DNA of 64,000 bases, from contig JBBDIU010000142.1 of assembly GCA_040880205.1 (NCBI GenBank), forward strand, positions 1 to 64,000, read 5' to 3'. This document shows, piece after piece, positions 34,056 through 43,280 of the stretch. The stretch is from WACF01 sp040880205 (GTDB lineage Bacteria > Pseudomonadota > Gammaproteobacteria > Pseudomonadales > Cellvibrionaceae). The translations under genes and the position numbers were made by a program. Positions within the stretch are counted from its first letter, which is position 1, and each line of letters starts with the position of its first letter. A model generated the notes under the pieces. The model saw nothing but the letters and a program-made list of their open reading frames with translations. It ran no database searches and had not been told where the DNA came from.

Positions 34056-34777
34056 TAGCCGCGGAGCATATTTACCTGCGGCGCGGCGGTCGCATTTTAC
34101 TGGAAGACGCCAGTTTATCCATAAGCGCCGGCGAAGCAGTGACCCTAATCGGCCCTAATGGCGCCGGGAAAACCACCCTGATTCGGGTCATCCTGGGACT
34201 GCTGAAGCCTGATCGCGGCACGGTGCGGCGACCGAATGATCTGCGCATCGGCTACATGCCCCAGCGAATCGCCATCGACCCCAGCCTGCCTCTGACGGTG
34301 GAACGGTTCCTTTCTTTGCTGGGAAAAGACGCCTCGCAACTGCAACGCTGTTTGGATTGGACCGGAACAGCTCATTTGCGGCATCAAGCGGTTCAGGCCT
34401 TGTCCGGTGGGGAGCTCCAGCGCGTGTTATTGGCCAGGGCGCTTTACTGCAACCCCCAAGTGCTGGTGCTCGATGAACCGGTACAGGGTGTCGATGTGTC
34501 GGGACAGGCAACTCTTTACCAATTGATTCACCAGATCAAGGAAGAAACGGGCTGCGGAATTCTAATGGTCTCCCACGATTTACACCTGGTGATGGCGGCG
34601 ACCAATCGCGTGGTTTGCTTGAATCGGCATGTGTGTTGCGAGGGCAGCCCCGACAGCGTCAGCAATAATCCGGAATTCTTGCAGCTTTTCGGGGAAGTCA
34701 AAGCGGCCGGTGTCGCAGTTTACACGCACCATCACGATCACTCGCACGACACCTCGACACCGCCGGTGACAAAATGA
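34031..34777 (+). CDS. znuC: Zinc ABC transporter ATPase ZnuC
   Basis: 248-aa ABC ATPase with Walker A GPNGAGKTT, signature LSGGE, Walker B VLVLDEP and H-loop VSHDLH. The C-terminal histidine-rich tail (HHHDHSHD) is typical of ZnuC. A 15-bp tandem duplication at the 5' end (34026-34055) contains two candidate ATG starts, at 34031 and 34046. It follows zur closely and overlaps znuB by four bases (ATGA). Confidence 0.95.
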   Translation: MPLMTMPLIAAEHIYLRRGGRILLEDASLSISAGEAVTLIGPNGAGKTTLIRVILGLLKPDRGTVRRPNDLRIGYMPQRIAIDPSLPLTVERFLSLLGKDASQLQRCLDWTGTAHLRHQAVQALSGGELQRVLLARALYCNPQVLVLDEPVQGVDVSGQATLYQLIHQIKEETGCGILMVSHDLHLVMAATNRVVCLNRHVCCEGSPDSVSNNPEFLQLFGEVKAAGVAVYTHHHDHSHDTSTPPVTK

Positions 34778-35565
34778 CGCTGTTGCCGGAATTTTTGTTG
34801 AACGCGATTCTCGCCGGGCTGGGGGTGGCCATGGTAGCCGGACCCCTGGGTTCTTTTGTGGTGTGGCGGCGGATGGCCTACTTGGGGGATACCTTGGCCC
34901 ACTCCGCGCTGTTGGGCGTGGCCCTGGGGTTGGCATTATCCATCAACGTGAACGTTGCCGTTGTCATAATCTGTGCGAGTCTGGCGGTTTTCTTTGTCAT
35001 GCTCCAGTACAACCAGACCCTGGCAACCGATACATTGCTGGGCATTCTCGCCCATTCGAGCCTGGCCTTGGGGCTGGTGGCTGTTTCGGTACTGAGCACC
35101 GATCGCGTCGATTTATACAGCTATCTGTTTGGCGATTTGCTGGCGGTATCGAATAGCGATGTCGTTACCATTTTCGCGGTAGGCGGCATAGTGCTGCTAT
35201 TGTTGGCCGTGTACTGGCAACGTCTGCTGACCGTGACCGTGCATGAAGAACTCGCCCATGTAGACGGCGTCAATGTGGGATTTGTGCGAACCGTGTTGAT
35301 GCTGATCATGGCGCTGGTGATTGCCATCGCCATGAAGGCGGTCGGCGTTTTACTGATTACCGCGTTGTTGATAATCCCGGCAGCGGCCAGCCGCCGATTG
35401 GCGCGAACGCCGGAACAGATGGCGGTTTTTGCAAGCGTTGTTGCCAGCATTGCAGTCGTTGGTGGATTGGCGCTGTCGTTTTACTGGGACACACCGGCGG
35501 GTCCTTCCGTGGTGTTGGTAGCCAGCGGCTTGTTTCTGCTCTCCCTGCTGAAGCACCCCCACTGA
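34774..35565 (+). CDS. znuB: Zinc ABC transporter permease ZnuB
   Basis: 263-aa inner-membrane permease with about eight membrane segments, beginning ILAGLGVAMVAGPLGSFVVWRRM and containing LGDTLAHSALLG, the coupling region. It starts inside the znuC stop codon, giving translational coupling. It completes the high-affinity ZnuABC zinc importer with znuA on the opposite strand. Confidence 0.95.
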   Translation: MTLLPEFLLNAILAGLGVAMVAGPLGSFVVWRRMAYLGDTLAHSALLGVALGLALSINVNVAVVIICASLAVFFVMLQYNQTLATDTLLGILAHSSLALGLVAVSVLSTDRVDLYSYLFGDLLAVSNSDVVTIFAVGGIVLLLLAVYWQRLLTVTVHEELAHVDGVNVGFVRTVLMLIMALVIAIAMKAVGVLLITALLIIPAAASRRLARTPEQMAVFASVVASIAVVGGLALSFYWDTPAGPSVVLVASGLFLLSLLKHPH

Positions 35566-35599
35566 ACCGTTCGATAGTGTAACGAGCGATCACCCCAAC

Positions 35600-36241
35600 C
35601 TAATTGCTTAACACAATGGATTGGTAGGTCGCCTTCAAGCGCGCCAGAGTGTAGGGTGGGTTGAAGTAGCCGTGGTATTGGCCCTGTGGATTTATCAGCA
35701 CGATGTTTTCTCCATGGGCGACCTGGTAGTGCTCATCGGCATTGGGTGGCTTCTGGAAAGGGATATAAAGCTGGTTGGCCAGCAATTTGATTTGCAGAAA
35801 CTCACCCGACAATCCGATAAAGTTGCTATTGAAATTCGGCACGTAATCCGCGAGCGCTTCCGGCGTATCCCGCGAGGGATCCACCGTTACCATCACCACT
35901 TGCGTTTGCTCGCGAATCTTTTCTTCCAGTTGTCCATAAGTGGAATCCAAGATAGCCAGGGTGGCGGGGCAGAAGCCGTGGCAATGGGCGAAGCCAAAAA
36001 ATAACAATGTCCATTGACCTTCGAAATCGGCCTTGGAAAAAGTTTCACCTGTGTGCGCAATCAGCTCGAAGTCATCAATTGGCCGGGGCTGTTCAAATGT
36101 CACGGCCCCGTTGTTAACCAACTCCTTCACCGACATGATGCGCGGCGATGTCATGGTGTACACAAAGGCAGTAAGCACCACGGCAATGAGTGCAAGCACA
36201 ATAAGAACGGTTTTTAAAATGCCGCGCTTGGTTTTATCCAT
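35600..36241 (-). CDS. SCO1/SenC copper chaperone for cytochrome oxidase
   Basis: 213-aa membrane-anchored thioredoxin-like protein that delivers copper to the CuA site of subunit II. It has one N-terminal membrane segment (about 10-30), CxxxC copper motif in FAHCHGFCPATL and a histidine in the C-terminal VAHGENIVLINP. The ATG at 36241 gives the family N-terminus; a longer reading frame to 36811 is an out-of-frame overlap with ctaB. It is the last gene of the oxidase cluster, 17 bp after ctaB. Confidence 0.93.
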   Translation of the reverse strand: MDKTKRGILKTVLIVLALIAVVLTAFVYTMTSPRIMSVKELVNNGAVTFEQPRPIDDFELIAHTGETFSKADFEGQWTLLFFGFAHCHGFCPATLAILDSTYGQLEEKIREQTQVVMVTVDPSRDTPEALADYVPNFNSNFIGLSGEFLQIKLLANQLYIPFQKPPNADEHYQVAHGENIVLINPQGQYHGYFNPPYTLARLKATYQSIVLSN

Positions 36242-36258
36242 AATCGTCACTGAGGGTT

Positions 36259-37173
36259 TTAGGAAATGGGCAGGGATTGGGCCGGCAGCAGGTAGTGATC
36301 CAGCAGCATCACCACAAACAGGGCCATCAGATAAACAATAGAGTACTTGAATGTGTCCATGCCAGCGCCGGGACGTTCGGTCAACAGCATTACCAATGAC
36401 CAGTAAATAAAACCCAGGCCCAGGACCACGGCGCCCAGCAGATACAACCAGTTCAACATGCCGGTTGCATAGGGTAGCAGGGTGACGGCGAACATGATCA
36501 AGGTGTAGAGAAAAATGTGAATCTTGGTATAGCGTACCCCGTGAGTCACCGGCAGCATCGGGATGTCCGCCTTGGCGTATTCCGCTTTGCGATGTACCGC
36601 CAGGGCCCAAAAGTGGGGCGGCGTCCAGGCAAAAATAATCAGCACCAGCAATAGCGAATGGCCGCTGATTTCCCCGGTGACCGCCGTCCAACCCAGCAAC
36701 GGGGGCGCCGCGCCGGCCAGACCGCCGATAACAATGTTTTGCGGCGTGGCCCGCTTCAGGTACATGGTATAGATAAAGGCATATCCCACCAGTGAAGCCA
36801 GGGTTAGCCAAGCGGTCAGCGCATTGATAAATACCAGCAATATGGTCATGCCCAGCAAACCGGTGATTAGCGCGAAGACTATGGCCTGAACCGGTTCAAT
36901 GCGGCCCTTGGCCAGGGGACGGTTGTGGGTGCGCGCCATTTGCTGGTCCACGTGGCGATCCACCAGATGATTGATCGTGGCCGCGGAGCCGGCACAGAGC
37001 GCGATGCCCAGATTGCCCAGCACCAATACATCCAAGGGCACCATGCCCGGTACCGCCAACAGCATGCCTATCACGGAAGTCAGGATCATCAGTGCAACCA
37101 CCGTTGGTTTGCACATTTCCAGATAGTCCCGCCAACTGGCGCGGGTGAGCATGGCTAATTCGTGTTTGGTCAT
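36259..37173 (-). CDS. ctaB: Protohaem IX farnesyltransferase (haem O synthase)
   Basis: 304-aa UbiA-family integral membrane prenyltransferase with about nine membrane segments that makes haem O from haem B. The two aspartate-rich regions are visible: NHLVDRHVDQQMARTHNRP and the later NA... segment ending in a DIPM motif (YAKADIPMLP). It lies between the Sco gene and an assembly protein. Haem A synthase (ctaA/COX15), which converts haem O to haem A and usually sits just upstream, is not present in the 31-bp gap or elsewhere in the window. Confidence 0.95.
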   Translation of the reverse strand: MTKHELAMLTRASWRDYLEMCKPTVVALMILTSVIGMLLAVPGMVPLDVLVLGNLGIALCAGSAATINHLVDRHVDQQMARTHNRPLAKGRIEPVQAIVFALITGLLGMTILLVFINALTAWLTLASLVGYAFIYTMYLKRATPQNIVIGGLAGAAPPLLGWTAVTGEISGHSLLLVLIIFAWTPPHFWALAVHRKAEYAKADIPMLPVTHGVRYTKIHIFLYTLIMFAVTLLPYATGMLNWLYLLGAVVLGLGFIYWSLVMLLTERPGAGMDTFKYSIVYLMALFVVMLLDHYLLPAQSLPIS

Positions 37174-37204
37174 ATGGCGCGGGTTTCCCGGCTTGGTTTG
37201 AAGC

Positions 37205-37816
37205 CTAGTTTGACGTCTTGATCAAAAATTCCAAGTCATCCAGCAGTTGATTGCCATGGTGATCTTCATTGTAGGCCATGACCAGAGCGCCGTAGCGATG
37301 CAATAAATAATATTCCGCGCCGTCAAACCCGGCAGACAACTCCGGTTGATCACCCAGCGCTGCCCGCCACTCACGGTAGTCACCCTCGAGGTAAGTCAGG
37401 TTAGGGTGCTCGGCGGCAAGGAACTGCCTGAAAGCGTCGTCATCCGCCTCGCCCAATTGTACGTACAGCCGCTCTACCTGATCTTTTTTGTCGGACAAGC
37501 GAATGTGCACCTGCCTGGTGACATACAGCGAATCCAGGCAGAGTTCCTCGCATGTGCCCAACACGGGGATTACCAGCCGAAACTTGGGTGCCTGCTCGGC
37601 AAGATCCCAGCGCTCCATGTTTTCGCTGCGAAAAGTAAAGTCGCTCAGCTCGATCGGGGCCGCCACCAAAATGCCCTGGTTGATGGTGCCGGAAGGAATG
37701 CCAATCCCGGTGTAATACATGATATAGGGCACAATGGTCGTCAGCGCCGCAATCGCGATTATCCACAAAAGCTGCTTGTTTTTTCTACCACCCGATGAAG
37801 CTACCTGTTGCGTCAC
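37205..37816 (-). CDS. Membrane-anchored oxidase assembly protein with CxxxC motif
   Basis: 203-aa protein with one N-terminal membrane segment (about residues 16-38). A CEELC sequence follows a TCEELC pattern near residue 88, resembling the SCO copper-binding CxxxC, and a later LLHRYGALVMAY could supply the histidine; the fold may be thioredoxin-like. The gene between SURF1 and ctaB is conserved in Pseudomonas oxidase clusters but remains poorly defined. Role in copper delivery is inference from the motif and context. Confidence 0.7.
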   Translation of the reverse strand: MTQQVASSGGRKNKQLLWIIAIAALTTIVPYIMYYTGIGIPSGTINQGILVAAPIELSDFTFRSENMERWDLAEQAPKFRLVIPVLGTCEELCLDSLYVTRQVHIRLSDKKDQVERLYVQLGEADDDAFRQFLAAEHPNLTYLEGDYREWRAALGDQPELSAGFDGAEYYLLHRYGALVMAYNEDHHGNQLLDDLEFLIKTSN

Positions 37817-37842
37817 GCTATGTCCACCACTCGCTGTTCAAA

Positions 37843-38586
37843 TTAATTACCTCCGTGCCCGCGGCGAACCGCGTTAAGCCATTGCCACAGATTGGTATTG
37901 GCGAACACAAACCAAAGGGCCAGGCCCAACGCCAGTGCAAACCATTGCACGGCGTAGGCGACATGCTTTTGCGGCTGGGTGTTGACTGGCTGCCAGCCAA
38001 CTTGCAGGGCGCCGGCCGAGCCCTGGCGCAAGCGGATTACCTGGGGGAAAAGCGCTCGATCCAACAGGGCCGCGAATTTGTCGATTTCGACAGCCTGGAC
38101 CACTAGTGGCCATTCAACCGTCTGGAAGGTCTGTTCGGCAAGCAAAAACGGTTCATCTGGTGGTATGTAGACGGTCCCGCTTATCTCAACTCGCGCTTCA
38201 ATCGGCGGAATTACCGGCAAGTCCTGCCGAATGGGGCTGGCCTTGATCCAACCACGGTTAACCAAAACCCATCGGCCATCGCCGGTTAACAGAGGCGTCA
38301 AAACTTCATAGCCAGGCCGTCCCTCACGGGTGCGATTGTCCAGCAGAAAACTGTGGCGGTTATCGAATCGACCCGCCAGCCGAATCGGCAGGAAGGCCTG
38401 ATCGGACACATTGTCCAGCTCGCCGAGTGTCAGCGGCGAGAGCTGCTGGCGAGCCATGTAACGGGTCTCAATGGCCCGTTTCTCTTCCGCCCGCTGTAAT
38501 TGCCAGACGCCCAAGCTCAACAAGATGGGCAACAGCAGAACTGCCAGCGCGGTTACCCGGCGATTAAGACTTAGCGCGAGCTTCAT
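37843..38586 (-). CDS. SURF1 family cytochrome oxidase assembly protein
   Basis: 247-aa protein with N- and C-terminal membrane segments (about 12-30 and 205-225) flanking a periplasmic domain, the SURF1 topology. Family motifs include GVWQLQRAEEK, the LLDNRTREGRPGYEVLTPL region and VLVNRGWI. SURF1 helps insert haem a into subunit I. It is transcribed with the oxidase genes, and its stop is 26 bp from the start of the CxxxC protein. Confidence 0.93.
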   Translation of the reverse strand: MKLALSLNRRVTALAVLLLPILLSLGVWQLQRAEEKRAIETRYMARQQLSPLTLGELDNVSDQAFLPIRLAGRFDNRHSFLLDNRTREGRPGYEVLTPLLTGDGRWVLVNRGWIKASPIRQDLPVIPPIEARVEISGTVYIPPDEPFLLAEQTFQTVEWPLVVQAVEIDKFAALLDRALFPQVIRLRQGSAGALQVGWQPVNTQPQKHVAYAVQWFALALGLALWFVFANTNLWQWLNAVRRGHGGN

Positions 38587-38666
38587 CGTTCAGTGCCCTG
38601 ACGGTCGTTTCCGGCTGCGCTGTAGGTTAGAATGCGATCAATTCCAATTTTAACCTGGATTCCGGC

Positions 38667-38888
38667 ATGTGGCTTAAGATCATCATCGTAGTGCTATTTG
38701 TTGCTGTACTGGTCAGTTTGAGTAGCGGGCTGGTATTTCTACTCAAGGACATGGGTAGCCCTTCAAGGCGAACCCTCTACGCCCTGGGTATTCGCATTAC
38801 GCTGGCCGCGCTGTTACTGTTCAGCATCTGGTACGGATTTTACACCGGCATTCTGACTAATACCGCACCCTGGGCTGGCCGTTACTGA
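38667..38888 (+). CDS. DUF2909 twin-transmembrane protein
   Basis: 73-aa membrane protein with two hydrophobic helices (about 4-26 and 42-62) separated by a short basic loop (KDMGSPSRRTL). It matches the small twin-TM (DUF2909) proteins found next to SURF1 and subunit III in Pseudomonas. It is on the strand opposite to the oxidase genes, 81 bp from SURF1 (divergent), and is followed by a strong bidirectional terminator. Function unknown; perhaps an assembly or stability factor for the oxidase. Confidence 0.85.
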   Translation: MWLKIIIVVLFVAVLVSLSSGLVFLLKDMGSPSRRTLYALGIRITLAALLLFSIWYGFYTGILTNTAPWAGRY

Positions 38889-38892
38889 GCGA

Positions 38893-38922
38893 TAAAAAAG
38901 CAGGCTAAAGCCTGCTTTTTTA
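38893..38922. terminator. Bidirectional intrinsic terminator
   Basis: AAAAAGCAGGC / GCCTGCTTTTT with a four-base loop (TAAA) and T tracts on both strands. It terminates the DUF2909 gene and the ctaC-ctaD-ctaG-ctaE transcript from the other side, which separates SURF1 onward into another unit. Confidence 0.92.
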
Positions 38923-38949
38923 TTCGAACTCACTCACCGTTTCGACCCG

Positions 38950-39852
38950 TTACGAACCCAGGATGTAAACAAAAATAAACAGGCCGACCCAAACCACGTC
39001 CACGAAGTGCCAGTACCAACTGGCCGCTTCAAAGCCGAAGGCATCATCGTGTTTAAAATGGCCCTTCAGGACCGAGCGCAGCCACATGATAAACAACATT
39101 AAGGTGCCGAGAGTTACATGGGCGCCGTGAAAACCGGTCAACATAAAGAAGGTCGTGCCGTACACGCCGGAGTCCAGAGTCAAGCCAAGGTCTTGATAAG
39201 CGTGAATGTATTCTTCCACCTGCAATACAACGAAGATCGCGCCCAGTATCCAGGTTGCGCCCAGCAAAATGTTGAACCACCGACGGTTGGCGTTCTTTAG
39301 CGAGGTGTGGGCAAAGTGCACAGTGACACTGGACGTCAGCAGTATAACGGTGTTGATAAATGGTAGGCCCTGCCAGCCCATGGGCTCCCGGGCGCCAATA
39401 AAACGGGTGGCCTCCGCGCCGGATCGCGCCTGTTCAGGCGTGGTCAGCAGCGGCCATTCATTCTCAAAGCCCTGCCACAGCAATTGGTTGGTCATGGCGC
39501 TGTCCCCTTCGCCGGCCAGCCAGGGAACTGATAGCGCGCGCAGATAGTAGAGCGCACCAAAAAAAACCGCGAAGAACATGACTTCGGAAAATATAAACCA
39601 ACCCATTCCCCACACGTAGGAGCGCTTGAGCTGCGCGCTGTTCATGCCCGCCATGTTTTCTTTGATAACGGTGCTGAACCAGGTCCACAAGACGGCAGCC
39701 ATGACGAGGGCGCCGGAAAAAAACAGGGTCATGCCCACATCGTTGCCGTTGATCCAGTTAGCCGCCCCAAATACGGTTAAAAACAAGCCCAAGCTGGCAA
39801 ACAGCGGAAGCTTGCTATGGTCGGGGACGTAGTAACTACCTTGAGTCGCCAT
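38950..39852 (-). CDS. ctaE: Cytochrome c oxidase subunit III
   Basis: 300-aa inner-membrane subunit with seven membrane segments. It contains the EVMFFAVFFGALYYL region and, near the C-terminus, GFHGAHVTLGT, SWYWHFVDVVWVGLF, all hallmarks of subunit III. It is the last gene of the four-gene oxidase transcript, 75 bp downstream of ctaG. Confidence 0.95.
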   Translation of the reverse strand: MATQGSYYVPDHSKLPLFASLGLFLTVFGAANWINGNDVGMTLFFSGALVMAAVLWTWFSTVIKENMAGMNSAQLKRSYVWGMGWFIFSEVMFFAVFFGALYYLRALSVPWLAGEGDSAMTNQLLWQGFENEWPLLTTPEQARSGAEATRFIGAREPMGWQGLPFINTVILLTSSVTVHFAHTSLKNANRRWFNILLGATWILGAIFVVLQVEEYIHAYQDLGLTLDSGVYGTTFFMLTGFHGAHVTLGTLMLFIMWLRSVLKGHFKHDDAFGFEAASWYWHFVDVVWVGLFIFVYILGS

Positions 39853-39927
39853 TCTGTGCTTTCTCCACGTTGTGCAACCGGCGACCTTCGCCGCCTCAAT
39901 GAAACAAACCCGTAATTCGTAAGCGGA

Positions 39928-40482
39928 TTAACGCTGACTAAGCTTTTGCTGGCTTACCGTCTCCGTAATATCGAAAATGGTATAGGAGGCTGTAATATTC
40001 GTGACGTTTTTCGGCAAGTCCGGATCCAGATAGAACTGCAAGCCCATATCCACACTTTCACCAGGTGCCAAGGGCTGATTTTCAAAACAAAAACATTCAA
40101 CCTTGTGAAAATACTCGGCCGATGAGCTGGGCACGAAGCTTGGAATAGCGCGCGAGATCATGGCTTCATCGGTCGTGTTTCTGGCAAAAAAACTGGTATT
40201 CACCACTTGGCCCGGATGGACTTCCAGAATGGCATCGTTGGGCCTGAACTCCCAGGGCATTTCCCGATTGTTGGTCGCCATGAAGGTCACGCGGATTACA
40301 CGGCTCTCATCGACCACCGAGTCCTTCCGCTCGACCGCCACCAAGGCTCCACGCCCGTCGATCCCGAGGATATCGCAAAACACATAATAAAGCGGCGGCA
40401 TGACGTACACGGCAAAAGCAAACATTCCCACCGCAACTACGACCAATTTTGCCGCCGTTTTACCCACATGTGCCTGTGCCAT
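39928..40482 (-). CDS. ctaG: Cytochrome c oxidase assembly protein CtaG (COX11)
   Basis: 184-aa periplasm-facing copper chaperone for the CuB site of subunit I, with an N-terminal membrane segment (about 10-32). The copper-binding CFCF motif lies in ECFCFENQPLAPGE, and the YFHKVECF segment leads into it. It sits between the subunit I and III genes. Confidence 0.95.
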   Translation of the reverse strand: MAQAHVGKTAAKLVVVAVGMFAFAVYVMPPLYYVFCDILGIDGRGALVAVERKDSVVDESRVIRVTFMATNNREMPWEFRPNDAILEVHPGQVVNTSFFARNTTDEAMISRAIPSFVPSSSAEYFHKVECFCFENQPLAPGESVDMGLQFYLDPDLPKNVTNITASYTIFDITETVSQQKLSQR

Positions 40483-40528
40483 CGACCTCTACCTCCTACC
40501 CACACTCTCCCTAATCCACTTTACTTTG

Positions 40529-40549
40529 ATTAGCGACTAGGGACTGTTC
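40529..40549. repeat. Degenerate heptamer repeat just after ctaD
   Basis: ATTAGCG, ACTAGGG and ACTGTTC units, three bases from the ctaD stop. Two units match the ACTAGNG family seen at 13504 and 15221. Confidence 0.45.
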
Positions 40550-40551
40550 TG

Positions 40552-42105
40552 TCATTTAACCTGTGGCGGTGTACTAAAGGTGTGGTAAGGCGCCGGCGAC
40601 GGCACTGTCCACTCCAACCCTTCGGCGCCGTCCCAGACTTTGTCTTTGTCGGCTTTCTTGCCGCCAACAATGGTGCTGATGACGTTAAACAGCAACAGAA
40701 GTTGCGCCATACCGAACATAAATGCGCCGATGCTGGACAGCATATTAAAGTCGGCAAACTGCACCGCGTAATCGGGGACCCGCCGTTGCATACCCGCCAG
40801 GCCGACAAAATGCTGAGGGAAAAATGCCAGGTTAAAGCCGACGAAGGCTATCCAGAATTGGGTCTTGCCCAGCATTTCGTTGTACATGTTCCCAGTCCAC
40901 TTGGGCAGCCAGTAGTAAATACCTGCGGTCAGACTGAAAATAGCGCCGGCTACCATGGTGTAGTGGAAATGCGCAACAACAAAATAGCTGTCGTGGTATT
41001 GAATATCAGCCGAGGCAATGCCCAGCATCAGACCCGTAAAGCCGCCCATCACAAACAAAACCACGAACGCAATGGCGAATAACATGGGGGTTTCAAATGT
41101 TAGCGAGCCTCGCCACATGGTGGTAATCCAGTTAAACACCTTAACTCCCGTGGGAACCGCGATCAGCATGGTGGCGTACATGAAGTAAAGTTCGCCGGCG
41201 ATGGGCATACCCACTGTGAACATGTGGTGCGCCCACACGATAAAGCTGAGGAAGGCGATACTGGCCGTGGCATACACCATGGACGAATAACCAAACAGGG
41301 GCTTGCGGGAAAACGCCGGAATCACCTGGGAAACCACCCCAAAACCCGGAAGAATAATAATGTATACCTCGGGATGGCCGAAGAACCAGAACACGTGCTG
41401 GAAGAGCACCGGATCGCCGCCACCCGCCGCATCGAAGAAGGAAGTGCCGAAATGGATGTCCATCAGCATCATGGTAACCGCGCCCGCCAGCACCGGCATC
41501 ACCGACACCAGCAGGTAGGCGGTGATCAGCCAGGTCCAGACAAACAAGGGCATTTTCGTCAGGGTCATGCCGGGGGCGCGCAAATTGAGCACCGTGGCAA
41601 TAATGTTAATGGAACCCATAATGGACGAAGCGCCCATGATGTGAATGGCAAATATAAAGAAAGTCACCGACGGCGGCGCGTAGGTAGTGGACAAGGGGGC
41701 GTAAAAAGTCCAACCAAAATTTGGGCCGCCACCTTCCATGAACATGGTGGACGCCAGCATCAAAAAGGCAAACGGGAGGATCCAGAAACTCCAGTTGTTC
41801 ATGCGCGGAAGGGCCATGTCTGGAGCGCCGATCATCATCGGGATCATCCAGTTCGCCAAGCCGACGAAGGCGGGCATAATGGCACCGAACACCATCACCA
41901 GGCCGTGCATGGTGGTCATCTGATTGAAAAACTCGGGGTCGACAATTTGCAGGCCGGGCTGAAATAGCTCCGCGCGAATAATCATCGCGAAGGCGCCGCC
42001 CAACAGAAACATAGCCATGCTGAACCACAAGTACAGCGTGCCTATGTCTTTGTGGTTAGTCGTAAACAACCAACGACCAATGCCTTTTGCAGGACCGTGT
42101 GCCAC
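40552..42105 (-). CDS. ctaD: Cytochrome c oxidase subunit I
   Basis: 517-aa catalytic subunit with twelve membrane segments. CuB and haem ligands are visible: WFFGHPEVYI, the AHHMFTVG pair of histidines and HFHYTMVAG with the haem histidines near the C-terminal half. It couples oxygen reduction to proton pumping. The ATG is preceded by the ctaC stop only 12 bp away. Whether the enzyme carries haem A or haem O cannot be told from this gene. Confidence 0.97.
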   Translation of the reverse strand: MAHGPAKGIGRWLFTTNHKDIGTLYLWFSMAMFLLGGAFAMIIRAELFQPGLQIVDPEFFNQMTTMHGLVMVFGAIMPAFVGLANWMIPMMIGAPDMALPRMNNWSFWILPFAFLMLASTMFMEGGGPNFGWTFYAPLSTTYAPPSVTFFIFAIHIMGASSIMGSINIIATVLNLRAPGMTLTKMPLFVWTWLITAYLLVSVMPVLAGAVTMMLMDIHFGTSFFDAAGGGDPVLFQHVFWFFGHPEVYIIILPGFGVVSQVIPAFSRKPLFGYSSMVYATASIAFLSFIVWAHHMFTVGMPIAGELYFMYATMLIAVPTGVKVFNWITTMWRGSLTFETPMLFAIAFVVLFVMGGFTGLMLGIASADIQYHDSYFVVAHFHYTMVAGAIFSLTAGIYYWLPKWTGNMYNEMLGKTQFWIAFVGFNLAFFPQHFVGLAGMQRRVPDYAVQFADFNMLSSIGAFMFGMAQLLLLFNVISTIVGGKKADKDKVWDGAEGLEWTVPSPAPYHTFSTPPQVK

Positions 42106-42116
42106 TGTTTACTCTC

Positions 42117-43280
42117 CTATTGTTCGAACTGTAATACGTCGACGGGCTGAACTTGATCGCCCATGTCATTACCAAAGGCGTTACGTTGGAAGGTAACGAC
42201 GGCTGCGGTTTCAACCGGCGTCAGCTGTGCGCCGAAAGCCTGCATCGCGGTTCCCGGAACGCCATTGACCACGACGTCCAAGTGTTCTTCGATGGTGCCA
42301 GTGGCAACGGCGCTGCCCCGAATGGCCGGAAACGCACCCGGAACACCTTCGCCGTTTGGCCCATGGCAGGAAGCACAAGAGCGGTTGTAAACGGATTGCC
42401 CTTGCGAATAGAGATCCTCGAAGGAAAAAGTCTGGCCGGCCAGCTCGCGCATTTCCGCGGCGAAGGCTTGCTGTTCGGCGATCCACTGGTCAAACTCTTC
42501 CTCTTCCACCGCTTTCACCACAAAGGGCATAAAGCCGTGATCACGGCCGCACAGCTCCGCACAGACGCCCCGGTAAACTCCGGGCTCCTCGATTTTGGCC
42601 CAGGATTCGCGCACAAATCCCGGTATTGCGTCTCGCTTGACGCCCAGATCGGGGACCCACCAGGAGTGAATGACGTCGTTGGCGGTTACCAGAAAACGGA
42701 TTTTTTTGTTGATCGGCAGTACCAAGGGGCGGTCAACTTCGAGCAGGTAATTGGGAACGGTTCTAGGATCAATACCAGAACCGAGCTGCCGGGCGGCATT
42801 GCTGTCTTCGTGCAGATTGGAAAAAAAGCTCACATTGCGGCCCAGGTATTCGTACTGCCATTTCCACTGGTAACCGGTTATTACCACATCCATATCCACG
42901 TCGGTGTCGGTGTCGTAGAGATGAATCAATGATCGGGTTGCGGGAATCGCCATGGCGACAAGAATGAGGAAGGGCACCGCGGTCCAAAAGATCTCCAGGC
43001 CGAGGTGCTCATGGAATTGTGAAGCCTGGGGATGTTTGGATTTGCGGTGCGCATACATGGTGTAGGCGAGCGCGGCAAATACGACAACGCTGATGGCCAC
43101 ACAGATGATGAAAATCAACATGTGCAGCCCATAAATTTCCTGGCTGACAGGTGTTACGCCCCGGGTCATATTGACCCCCCAACGCTCGGCTTCGTTCGCG
43201 ATCGCCTGGTGGCCTGTCAGGCCTAGCAGGATTGCGAAACCTAGCAGCTGGTGGAAAAGCAGTTTGGCTCTTCTCAACAT
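42117..43280 (-). CDS. ctaC: Cytochrome c oxidase subunit II with fused cytochrome c (caa3-type)
   Basis: 387-aa subunit with a signal peptide, two membrane segments (about 42-62 and 86-106) and a cupredoxin domain. The CuA ligands are in HSWWVPDLG and GVCAELCGRDHGFMPF. A C-terminal cytochrome c domain carries CASCHGPNGEG near residue 291 and a methionine in GTAMQAFG, so this is a caa3-like enzyme accepting electrons through its own haem c. A 668-bp region upstream lacks a gene. Confidence 0.95.
   Translation of the reverse strand: MLRRAKLLFHQLLGFAILLGLTGHQAIANEAERWGVNMTRGVTPVSQEIYGLHMLIFIICVAISVVVFAALAYTMYAHRKSKHPQASQFHEHLGLEIFWTAVPFLILVAMAIPATRSLIHLYDTDTDVDMDVVITGYQWKWQYEYLGRNVSFFSNLHEDSNAARQLGSGIDPRTVPNYLLEVDRPLVLPINKKIRFLVTANDVIHSWWVPDLGVKRDAIPGFVRESWAKIEEPGVYRGVCAELCGRDHGFMPFVVKAVEEEEFDQWIAEQQAFAAEMRELAGQTFSFEDLYSQGQSVYNRSCASCHGPNGEGVPGAFPAIRGSAVATGTIEEHLDVVVNGVPGTAMQAFGAQLTPVETAAVVTFQRNAFGNDMGDQVQPVDVLQFEQ

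Noticed and set aside
35600..36811. Extended Sco reading frame reaching into ctaB
   Set aside because: The extension is out of frame with ctaB and not Sco-like; the ATG at 36241 fits.
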